From NCBI GenBank assembly GCA_002305445.1, contig DBRA01000026.1:8483-16345 (forward strand): a stretch of DNA of 7,863 nt, in the 5' to 3' direction. A program made the translations under genes and the position numbers. The notes beneath the pieces were generated by a model. The model was not told the origin of the DNA, did not search any database, and saw only the letters and a list, made by a program, of their open reading frames with translations. This DNA comes from Clostridiales bacterium UBA1380. Its GTDB lineage: Bacteria; Bacillota; Clostridia; Oscillospirales; CAG-272. Shown piece by piece: positions 1 through 6,722 of this stretch (position 1 is its first letter; each line of letters starts with the position of its first letter).

Positions 1-2633
1 GTATCGGGTTCGGTCGTCTCCGTATACGCCGACGGATTTTTGTACTTATCGAAGTTGAAGTGTTCGTAGCAGAAGCTGTTGAACACTCTTCCTCCGCCGA
101 CCGCGGACGCGCCGCAGTAGGTTCCGGCTTTCAGCGTGTTCTGGAAGTACGGCACGCCGTACCAGCTTGACGGAATGATCGCGCGCGATACAGGCCTGTA
201 GACATACTGTGCGTCGGTGACGGTGACCTCTATCGGGAACGATCTGTCCTCGACCTTTATAAGGCCCACCTTCTTGACATACTTCGGATCGCAGGTCGTG
301 CAGTCGTCGGCGCCGAATACAGCTCCCGTAACGCCGCCGGTCGCCGTGTCGTATTCGACGAGGACATGAGTCTGACACTTCGTCGTCGGCACCGTCGTAC
401 GCGTGAAGTAGCCCGTCTCGGCGCGGCTTCCGCGCGGGTCGGCAAGGCATGCGTCGGAGAGCAGCAGGCCCGAATCTTTGCAGTATGTCGCTGTCACCAC
501 ACCGGGCGCGAGCTCGAACTTTTTAAGCGGTTCGCCTCCCGCCGCCGCTTCGTCGATATACTTCTGGTGCAGCTTCGTCATAACGGTGTCCCACACGAGA
601 GCAGCTGGGTTCTGCTTGAAGTCGTTTAGCGTCAGCGGCATGTCGTAACCGAACCAGACACCGCCCACATAGTACGGCGTGTAGCCGACGAACCAGCGGT
701 CGTAGTCGGCGTTTGTCGTACCGGTTTTACCGGCGACATCAACCGTGTTGCGCAGCGTGACGGCGCGGCCTGTGCCGTTTATCATGACGTTCTGCAGCAT
801 CTTTGTCATGATGGACGCGGTCGTGTCCTGTATGACGATTTCGGACTCGCTCTCGTTCAAAAGTATGATGTTGTCCTCGCTGTCCGTCACCTTCCAGAAG
901 GTTCTCGGCTTGTTCCACACGCCGTTGTTCTGGAAGATCGCGTAACCGGCTGTTATCTCGCGGACGGTGATGCCCCATGTGAGCTGTCCGAGCGCGAGCG
1001 GCGCTATCTGCTTGTCGCTCATGACGACGCCGGCTTCGTTCGTATACGATTCGATAAGCGAATACATGTGCAGCTTATCTTTCATGAATGAAAACGACCT
1101 GTCGACGGTCAGCTTCTGCAGCACGCGCACCGCGACGGTGTTGACGGAGCGCTCGATCGCGCTGTTCACCGTCGTCAGACCGTTATACACTGCGGGAAGG
1201 TTCTGCGGCCACGCCTTCGGTGCGACGTAGGTCGCGGCGTCGTATGTCGTGCTGCTTAAGTCGGTGTAGTTGCCGAAGTTGACCGGCACGTCGTCGAAGA
1301 CGCTGCCGTAGGTGATAAGTCCGAGGTCGAGCGAGGGCGCGTACACCGAGAGCGGCTTTATCGCCGAGCCCGGCGGGCGCACCGACTGCGTCGCTCTGTT
1401 GAGCGGGCTGTTCTGCGTCTTTTCGCCGCGCCCGCCGACAAGGCCGAGCACGTCGCCCGTATACGGGTCGATCACGACCATCGCCGACTGCGGCTGTACG
1501 CCGTCCGAGACGCGCAGGAAGTTCTCGTCGTTTTCGTAGATCTCCTCGAGCGTTTCCTGGACATCCGGATCCATCAGGATGTAGATTTTATACCCGCCCG
1601 TCCAGACGAGCTTGCGCGCGACGGATACGGGATAACCCTTCTCCTCCACCAGCGCGTCAACGACGTCTTCGATGACGGCGTCGACATACCACGAATTTAT
1701 GGAGCTCGTCGTATCGTTGCTGGAGCGCTGCATATCGAGCGTCAGCTCTTTGCCGTACGCTCCGTCGAACTCCTCCTTTGTGATACAACCGTTTTCGAGC
1801 ATCTGCTCAAGAACGGCATCGCGGCGCACCTTGTTATTCTCAGGGTATAAATACGGATCGTAGCGCGACGGGAACTGCGGTATCGCCGCGAGCGCGGCGC
1901 ATTCGATCAATGTCAGATCGGACACTTCCTTGTTGAAGTACGTTTTCGCCGCTGCCTGGACGCCGTAGCAGTTTTCGGAGAGATATATGATGTTGAGATA
2001 CATTTCGAGTATCTCTTCCTTGCTCTTCTGCTTCTCGAGGTTGAGCGCGCGCAGGATCTCCTGAACCTTGCGCTGTATCGTCACCTCGTCTTCCTGAGTT
2101 ATGTTCTTGATCAACTGCTGCGTGATCGTAGACGCGCCCTGCGTACCGTTGCTGATGAAGAACTGCACGGCAACGTTCGCGGTGCGCAGCCAGTCGACGC
2201 CCTTGTGCGTCCAGAAGCGCTTGTCCTCTATCGAGACGAAGGCGTTGTACAGGTTCTCCGGCATATCGGAGTATGAAACCCAGATCGAGTTCTTCGAGCC
2301 GAAAAGGCTCTGGCTGTCAAGCTCGACCGGCGTTCCGATGCGCGCGACGCGGTCGGTGTAGTCCATATAGTATATCTGCGTCGTCGCGTTCTGGCCGGTT
2401 TTGAACAGGCTCAAATCGACCGCCGGATCGATGTAGTTTTTCACATATATCGCGAATGCACCCGCCACGATTATGCCCGTGATAAGGCAGACGAGCAGCA
2501 CCGTCAGCAGTACGTTCAAAAGGTACGCGAAAAACTTGCCGATCACGCGTCCGGCGATGGCGAACGCGTTCGCTATCTCCGCACCCCAGTCGACATTTCC
2601 GTATGAATTACGTGGATTTGTTTTATTTTGCAT
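1..2633 (-). CDS. Class A penicillin-binding protein, PBP1A/PonA type (bifunctional transglycosylase-transpeptidase), C-terminus cut by window edge
   Basis: This protein polymerises lipid II into glycan strands and cross-links the stem peptides at the outer face of the cytoplasmic membrane. 877 codons are visible without a stop; the end lies beyond position 1. Residues 1-37 are cytoplasmic, about 38-62 form one membrane anchor, and the rest is extracytoplasmic. The glycosyltransferase (GT51) domain follows, with EDKRFWTHKG (catalytic Glu136, His143), GASTITQQ (Ser168-Gln173), RKVQE and a KEEILEMYLN motif. The transpeptidase domain has all three catalytic motifs: SAIK (nucleophile Ser423, Lys426), SVN (496-498) and KTGT (Lys636). 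A C-terminal extension contains the DPRGSR signature common in Firmicute PBP1A proteins and seven cysteines (718, 729, 753, 778, 781, 840, 855). The ATG at 2633 has a GGAG site 8 bases upstream. Family assignment is firm; which paralogue (ponA, pbp1A) is not, so no symbol is given. Confidence 0.95.
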   Translation of the reverse strand, partial: MQNKTNPRNSYGNVDWGAEIANAFAIAGRVIGKFFAYLLNVLLTVLLVCLITGIIVAGAFAIYVKNYIDPAVDLSLFKTGQNATTQIYYMDYTDRVARIGTPVELDSQSLFGSKNSIWVSYSDMPENLYNAFVSIEDKRFWTHKGVDWLRTANVAVQFFISNGTQGASTITQQLIKNITQEDEVTIQRKVQEILRALNLEKQKSKEEILEMYLNIIYLSENCYGVQAAAKTYFNKEVSDLTLIECAALAAIPQFPSRYDPYLYPENNKVRRDAVLEQMLENGCITKEEFDGAYGKELTLDMQRSSNDTTSSINSWYVDAVIEDVVDALVEEKGYPVSVARKLVWTGGYKIYILMDPDVQETLEEIYENDENFLRVSDGVQPQSAMVVIDPYTGDVLGLVGGRGEKTQNSPLNRATQSVRPPGSAIKPLSVYAPSLDLGLITYGSVFDDVPVNFGNYTDLSSTTYDAATYVAPKAWPQNLPAVYNGLTTVNSAIERSVNTVAVRVLQKLTVDRSFSFMKDKLHMYSLIESYTNEAGVVMSDKQIAPLALGQLTWGITVREITAGYAIFQNNGVWNKPRTFWKVTDSEDNIILLNESESEIVIQDTTASIMTKMLQNVMINGTGRAVTLRNTVDVAGKTGTTNADYDRWFVGYTPYYVGGVWFGYDMPLTLNDFKQNPAALVWDTVMTKLHQKYIDEAAAGGEPLKKFELAPGVVTATYCKDSGLLLSDACLADPRGSRAETGYFTRTTVPTTKCQTHVLVEYDTATGGVTGAVFGADDCTTCDPKYVKKVGLIKVEDRSFPIEVTVTDAQYVYRPVSRAIIPSSWYGVPYFQNTLKAGTYCGASAVGGGRVFNSFCYEHFNFDKYKNPSAYTETTEPD

Positions 2634-2641
2634 CAAAAATG

Positions 2642-2645
2642 CTCC
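2642..2645 (-). promoter_or_regulatory. Ribosome binding site of the PBP gene
   Basis: Read on the minus strand this is GGAG, 8 bases before the ATG at 2633. It fixes the start of the penicillin-binding protein just ahead of the short cytoplasmic tail and membrane anchor. Confidence 0.7.
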
Positions 2646-2655
2646 AGATTCTTTT

Positions 2656-2674
2656 TAACCGCCCGCTTCGGTTA
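2656..2674 (-). promoter_or_regulatory. Inverted repeat in the leader of the PBP gene
   Basis: TAACCG and CGGTTA form a perfect 6-bp inverted repeat around a 7-base spacer. It lies between the candidate -10 box (2686-2691) and the ribosome binding site (2642-2645). If transcription starts near 2679, the hairpin would sit almost at the 5' end of the mRNA, where it could stabilise the message or act as an operator. There is no U-tract on either side in either direction, so it is not an intrinsic terminator. The repeat is seen directly; any role is inference. Confidence 0.4.
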
Positions 2675-2685
2675 CCATACATAAG

Positions 2686-2717
2686 ATTATAAGCCGGATT
2701 TTTGAATATTCTATTAA
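2686..2717 (-). promoter_or_regulatory. Candidate sigma-A-type promoter for the PBP gene
   Basis: On the minus strand a perfect TATAAT lies at 2686-2691. The best -35 match is TTAATA (2712-2717), four of six bases, but with a long 20-base spacer; at the usual 17-base spacing the hexamer is poor (ATAGAA). The -10 box is convincing by sequence and position, about 55 bases before the ATG; the -35 is not. Confidence 0.4.
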
Positions 2718-2732
2718 TCGGGCGGCGATAAT
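2702..2732 (+). promoter_or_regulatory. Weak candidate promoter for the small membrane protein gene
   Basis: TTGAAT (2702-2707) and GATAAT (2727-2732) could serve as -35 and -10 boxes with a 19-base spacer. It would interleave with the divergent promoter for the PBP gene, so the two could compete or share control. The hexamers are imperfect and the spacing is long, so this is a tentative call. Confidence 0.25.
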
Positions 2733-2756
2733 AAGGGCGATGCATAATATATATGC

Positions 2757-2761
2757 GGGAG
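2757..2761 (+). promoter_or_regulatory. Ribosome binding site that sets the start at 2771
   Basis: GGGAG ends 9 bases before the ATG at 2771. An in-frame ATG at 2753 overlaps the region just upstream and has no comparable site, so the downstream ATG is preferred for the small membrane protein. Confidence 0.65.
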
Positions 2762-2770
2762 AGTCGTGCA

Positions 2771-3160
2771 ATGCTTGGCGAACTCAAATCAAAAAAGGCG
2801 CCGGTCATAATCGCCGTGGTCGTGTTTTTCGTATCGCTTCTCGGCGCTACTATCTTTTTTGCCGCAGAGATGAAAAATTCATCGCAACCCGTGAAGCCGG
2901 GAACGGTTATTTCGTCGCCGCAGGCGACGGCGGTCGGCAACACGGCCGAGAACGTGCCCGACGACCGGTTCTCCGTATACGTTCTGACGACGGACGACAA
3001 CGGAGTTCTGCTCGTCTACCCCGCTTCCGGCGGCGAACCGCAGTCTACCGGCATATTCGTCTTCACGCTGCCCTCCGCCGACCGCGCTTCGCTCGCGCGC
3101 GGGCTGACGGTCGAAGGCGAGGCCGAGCTCGACCGGCTGATCGAGGAGCTTCGCAGCTGA
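2771..3160 (+). CDS. Small membrane-anchored protein with a BofC C-terminal-like domain
   Basis: The product has 129 residues. A short lysine-bearing N-terminus (ELKSKK) precedes one hydrophobic segment at about residues 11-32, then a polar Ser/Pro/Thr-rich linker (36-62), predicted to lie outside the membrane. The C-terminal 60 residues (about 66-127) have the pattern I associate with the BofC C-terminal domain of many clostridial membrane proteins: a short beta-rich stretch with GVLLVY, then a FVFTLPSADRASLARGL segment, then a valine-Glu-rich helix ending EAELDRLIEELRS. BofC in Bacillus restrains the SpoIVB protease during sporulation, but most proteins with this domain are uncharacterised, so no function is assigned. 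The hydrophobic frame and ribosome binding site favour this reading over the arginine-rich overlapping frames. The gene is divergent from the PBP gene and convergent with dnaE. Domain recognition is by memory of the pattern and needs a profile search. Confidence 0.75.
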   Translation: MLGELKSKKAPVIIAVVVFFVSLLGATIFFAAEMKNSSQPVKPGTVISSPQATAVGNTAENVPDDRFSVYVLTTDDNGVLLVYPASGGEPQSTGIFVFTLPSADRASLARGLTVEGEAELDRLIEELRS

Positions 3161-3167
3161 CTCTCCC

Positions 3168-3184
3168 CGTATTATTTTAATACG
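3168..3184. repeat. Perfect 7-bp inverted repeat at the convergent gene junction
   Basis: CGTATTA, a 3-base spacer TTT, and TAATACG form a perfect hairpin-capable repeat. It covers most of the 11-base gap between the two stop codons and includes the TAA stop and last codons of dnaE. It is AT-rich and lacks a following U-tract on both strands, so it is not a classic intrinsic terminator, yet it is the only visible structure where two transcripts must meet. Confidence 0.45.
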
Positions 3185-6100
3185 ACGTTGTCTTCGCCCA
3201 AAAGTTCCCGCAGCTCGCGCAGCACGAACTCCGTCGCGCAAACGCCCTGCGTCAGCCGGACATATTTCGACGCCGAGCAGTCGTAGGCGTACAGCTCGTC
3301 CGCGCCGGAGAAGATAACGGCGAAAGCGAGCAGCTTTTTCGCCGTCGGACAGTCGAGCGACGGCAGCCTGACATACAGCTTGCGCGCATGCGTGCCTGCC
3401 TGCGCTGTCTCCTGCTTCACAGGTGCCGGTTCCGCGGATTTTTCCACATTTGCGCCGTTTTCCTTCAGCGGGACGGCGCGTCTGAGCAGCAGCTTGGGCG
3501 CGTCGTCCTCTTTGTATTGCAGCGTCCCGTTTACCGCGACGACGCTGTCGGACTCGAGCGCCCAGCCGTAATCGGTCAGCGTTCGCGGGAACGCGATCAC
3601 TTCGATCTCGCCCGTTTTATCCTCGAGCGTGATAAACGCCATGCGGTCGCCCGACTTCGTCGCCTTGTTTATGCGCCTCGTGACTATGCCCGCGACGGCG
3701 ACGCTGTCGCCGTCCTTGAATGCGCGGCCGTCCTGCGCGATGTCGTCGCCGGCGACATCCGCATCGTCCGACTGTCCGCCCGTTATCTCGCCTATGGGTA
3801 CGGCTCCGAGCGCGCCGATAGCTGCGCTGTAGCCGTCGAGAATGTGTCCCGAAAAGTAGAGCCCGGACGCCTCCTTTTCGAGCAGCAGCAACTCCTTTAC
3901 GGGGAACTCGGGCACGTCGGGATAGACGTACTTCATCGTCTGCGTGCCGCCCAAACCCAGCTGTCCCGTCAGCCCGATGCGCCTTTCCGCTTCTGCCGCT
4001 TCGAGCTGGCGCTCCCACGTCGCGACGAGCTGGCTGCGCTTGACAAGACAGTCGAACGCACCCGCCTTGACAAGCGCTTCGGTCATGCGCTTGTTGGCTT
4101 CGACGTCGCCTATGCGCGCGAGGAAATCCGCGAAATCGACGTACTTGCCGCCGATTTCGCGCTTTGCGACCACGTTCATCGCGAACTGCTTGCCGATGTT
4201 CTTCAGCGCGAGCAAACCGAAGCGAATCGATTTCCCGTCGGGCGAGACGGAAAAATCGACGCCGCTTTCGTTTATGTTCGGCGGCAGCACCGTGATGCCG
4301 AAGCGCTTGGCTTCGTCCATGTATTCGGCGATCTTCGGCGGCGAGCCGAGGACGCTCGTCAGCAGCGCGGCGATATACTCAGCCGGATAGTGGCGCTTAA
4401 GGTACGCCGTGCGGTACGATATGAGCGCGTACGCGGCGGCGTGGCTTTTGTTGAAGGCATATGACGCAAACGACGCCATGTCGTCGAAGAGGCCCTCCGC
4501 TGCGTCGCGCGGGACGCCGTTTTTCGCCGCCCCCGCGATGAACGCCTCGCGCTCCGCCTCCATTACGCCCGCCTTTTTCTTGCTCATAGCGCGGCGGATG
4601 ATGTCGGCGTGGCCGAGCGAAAACCCCGCGACCTCGCGGAATATGCGCATGACCTGCTCCTGGTAGATGATGCAGCCGCAGGTCACGTCAAGTATCGGCT
4701 TCAGAAGCGGCGTGCGGTACTTTATCTTCGACATGTCGCGGCGGTTCTCGAGGTAGGCCGGTATCGAGTCCATCGGACCCGGGCGGTACAGCGCTATCGC
4801 GGCGACGATGTCGTCGAGGTTGCGCGGGCACAGCTGCGTCAGAAGCCCCTTCATACCGGGCGATTCGAGCTGGAATACGCCCTCTGTCTTGCCTTCCGAG
4901 ATGAGCCTGTACGTCGCTTCGTCGTCGGTCGGTATGCGCGACAGGTCGAAATCCGGCACACGGCGGCGCACCTGCTTTTCCGCGTCGGATAGAATCGTTA
5001 GGTAGCGCAGCGCGAGAAAATCGAACTTCAAAAGGCCCAGCTCCGCGACAGTCTCCATCGGGAACTGCGTGACCGCTACACCGTTGTTGACCGCGAGCGG
5101 AACGTAGGTGTCTACGGGATCCTCGGTTATAACCACGCCTGCGGCGTGCGTCGAGGCGTGGCGAGGCATGCCCTCGAGCGCGGCGGCGGTGTCGATAAGC
5201 CGCTTGACGTCGGGGTCGGCGTCGTATTCGTCGCGCAATCTCTTTTCGTGCAGCGCTTTTTCGAGCGTCATGCCGAGCGACTGCGGAATCAGCTTAGCGA
5301 TCGCGTCTACGTCGCCGTAGCTCATGCCGAGAGCGCGCCCGACGTCCCTGACGGCGGCGCGCGCCGCCAGCGTTCCGAAAGTGATGATCTGCGCCGTGTG
5401 GTCGGCGCCGTATTTATCACGGACGTGCTCTATCGCCTCGTCGCGGCGGTCGTAGCAGAAGTCGATGTCGAAGTCCGGCATCGACACGCGCTCGGGGTTG
5501 AGAAAGCGCTCGAAAAGAAGGTCGTACCGAATCGGGTCGATGTCGGTTATGCCGATCAGGTACGCTACGAGCGAGCCCGCGCCGGAGCCGCGCCCCGGAC
5601 CGACCGGTATGCCGTGCTGCTTCGACCAGTGCACGAAGTCCCAGACGATGAGGAAGTATTCGGAGTAGCCCATCCTGTCTATGACGGACAGCTCGTAGTC
5701 GATGCGCGATTTATACGCGTCGATGTCCGCGTCGGCGGGGATGTGGCCGCGCGACAGGCGATCGCCGAGCCCCGAAAGCGTCAGGCTGCGAAGAAAATCC
5801 GCCGGCGGCTCGCCGTTGTCCGGCTTATAGCGCGGCAGGCGCAGCTCGCCGAATTCGAAGCGGAAATTGCACCGCTCGGCTATCTTTACGGTGTTCTCGA
5901 TCGCGCCCTCGTACTCGCCGAACAGCGCGCGCATCTCGTCCGTCGACTTGTAGTAGAACTCGTCCGTCTCGAAGCCGATCGGCCGTCCTTCAGTTACGAC
6001 GCTGTTCGTCTGTATGCAGAGCAAAACCGCCTGATTTTCGGCATCGGATTTCTTTAAGTAATGGACGTCGTTTGTCGCGACGAGGCTGACGCCGACCTCG

Positions 6101-6684
6101 CGCGCGAGCGAGACGAGCGGGCGCAGAATCGCCTTCTGCTCCGCGAGACCGTGGTTCTGCAGCTCGATGTAGAAATTGTCGCGGCCGAATATCTTCACGA
6201 ACCGCTGCGCGCATTTGCGCGCCTCGGCCGTATCGCCGGCCGAAAGCGCGCGCGGTATCGCGCCCGCGAGGCACGCCGACAGCGCGATAAGCCCCTCCGA
6301 GTGCTTCTCGAGCGCGTCGTAGTCGACGCGCGGCTTCGAGTAGAAGCCGACCGTGAAGGCGTCGGAGACGAGTTTTATCAGATTTTTATAGCCGGTCTCG
6401 TTTTTGACGAGCAGCACGAGGTGCGTCGACTGCGCGTCGAGTTCGTGCGTCTTGTCCGTCATCGAGCGCGCAGCCACATAGACCTCGCAGCCGATGATCG
6501 GTTTTATTCCGGCGTCGGCGCACGCCTTGTAGAACGCGACGACGCCGTACATTACGCCGTGATCGGTTATCGCGACAGCGTCGTGACCGGCGGCCTTGAC
6601 AGCCGCCGGTATGTCGGCGATGCGGCACGCGCCGTCGAGCAGACTGTATTCGCTGTGCAGGTGTAAATGTACGAAATCGCCCAT
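3172..6684 (-). CDS. dnaE: DNA polymerase III subunit alpha, DnaE type
   Basis: This is a C-family DNA polymerase of 1170 residues, near the usual size for clostridial DnaE, acting in the cytoplasm at the replication fork. An N-terminal PHP domain (about 4-215) opens with HLHLHSEYSLLDG and keeps the full set of expected metal ligands (His8, His10, Asp17, His42, Glu67, His88, Cys138, Asp206, His208). The palm has GPGRGSGAGS (362-371), PDFDIDF with catalytic Asp406 and Asp408, and KFDF with the third catalytic Asp555. The fingers include PRHASTHAAG and YRPGPMDS. A helix-hairpin-helix region lies near 852-882, an OB fold near 993-1075 and a C-terminal domain at 1100-1170. There is no PolC-type exonuclease insertion. 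The ATG at 6684 has a GGAAGG site 9 bases upstream. It follows whiA by 37 bases and is probably co-transcribed with it. In Bacillota DnaE normally works beside PolC, which is not in this window. The usual Phe of the internal clamp-binding motif is missing (see findings). Confidence 0.98.
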   Translation of the reverse strand: MGDFVHLHLHSEYSLLDGACRIADIPAAVKAAGHDAVAITDHGVMYGVVAFYKACADAGIKPIIGCEVYVAARSMTDKTHELDAQSTHLVLLVKNETGYKNLIKLVSDAFTVGFYSKPRVDYDALEKHSEGLIALSACLAGAIPRALSAGDTAEARKCAQRFVKIFGRDNFYIELQNHGLAEQKAILRPLVSLAREVGVSLVATNDVHYLKKSDAENQAVLLCIQTNSVVTEGRPIGFETDEFYYKSTDEMRALFGEYEGAIENTVKIAERCNFRFEFGELRLPRYKPDNGEPPADFLRSLTLSGLGDRLSRGHIPADADIDAYKSRIDYELSVIDRMGYSEYFLIVWDFVHWSKQHGIPVGPGRGSGAGSLVAYLIGITDIDPIRYDLLFERFLNPERVSMPDFDIDFCYDRRDEAIEHVRDKYGADHTAQIITFGTLAARAAVRDVGRALGMSYGDVDAIAKLIPQSLGMTLEKALHEKRLRDEYDADPDVKRLIDTAAALEGMPRHASTHAAGVVITEDPVDTYVPLAVNNGVAVTQFPMETVAELGLLKFDFLALRYLTILSDAEKQVRRRVPDFDLSRIPTDDEATYRLISEGKTEGVFQLESPGMKGLLTQLCPRNLDDIVAAIALYRPGPMDSIPAYLENRRDMSKIKYRTPLLKPILDVTCGCIIYQEQVMRIFREVAGFSLGHADIIRRAMSKKKAGVMEAEREAFIAGAAKNGVPRDAAEGLFDDMASFASYAFNKSHAAAYALISYRTAYLKRHYPAEYIAALLTSVLGSPPKIAEYMDEAKRFGITVLPPNINESGVDFSVSPDGKSIRFGLLALKNIGKQFAMNVVAKREIGGKYVDFADFLARIGDVEANKRMTEALVKAGAFDCLVKRSQLVATWERQLEAAEAERRIGLTGQLGLGGTQTMKYVYPDVPEFPVKELLLLEKEASGLYFSGHILDGYSAAIGALGAVPIGEITGGQSDDADVAGDDIAQDGRAFKDGDSVAVAGIVTRRINKATKSGDRMAFITLEDKTGEIEVIAFPRTLTDYGWALESDSVVAVNGTLQYKEDDAPKLLLRRAVPLKENGANVEKSAEPAPVKQETAQAGTHARKLYVRLPSLDCPTAKKLLAFAVIFSGADELYAYDCSASKYVRLTQGVCATEFVLRELRELLGEDNVVLK

Positions 6685-6693
6685 GGCGCACCG

Positions 6694-6699
6694 CCTTCC
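6694..6699 (-). promoter_or_regulatory. Ribosome binding site of dnaE
   Basis: The minus strand reads GGAAGG here, within a longer purine run (AAGGAAAGGAAGG), 9 bases before the ATG at 6684. It is the strongest ribosome binding site in the window and fixes the dnaE start at MGDFVHLHLH. Confidence 0.75.
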
Positions 6700-6722
6700 T
6701 TTCCTTTATGTATAACGCTGTG

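Noticed and set aside
46..450. A 134-codon arginine-rich open frame on the minus strand
   Set aside because: It overlaps the C-terminal extension of the PBP in another frame; the PBP frame carries the DPRGSR signature and is continuous with the catalytic domains.
2753..2770. Upstream ATG at 2753 as the start of the small membrane protein
   Set aside because: It lacks a well-placed ribosome binding site, whereas GGGAG sits 9 bases ahead of the ATG at 2771.
2740..3180. An alternative plus-strand frame of 146 codons overlapping the small membrane protein
   Set aside because: It is arginine-rich and motif-free, while the chosen frame has a clean membrane segment, a ribosome binding site and a recognisable C-terminal domain pattern.
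3168..3184. The junction hairpin as a bidirectional intrinsic terminator
   Set aside because: The stem is AT-rich and no run of T follows it on either strand.
3388..4464. A 358-codon open frame on the plus strand opposite dnaE
   Set aside because: It is arginine- and valine-rich with no recognisable domain, lies wholly antisense to firmly identified dnaE codons, and long antisense frames are expected in GC-rich coding DNA.
5146..6057. A 303-codon open frame on the plus strand opposite dnaE
   Set aside because: Same reason: arginine-rich composition, no motif, and full overlap with the conserved polymerase and PHP coding sequence.
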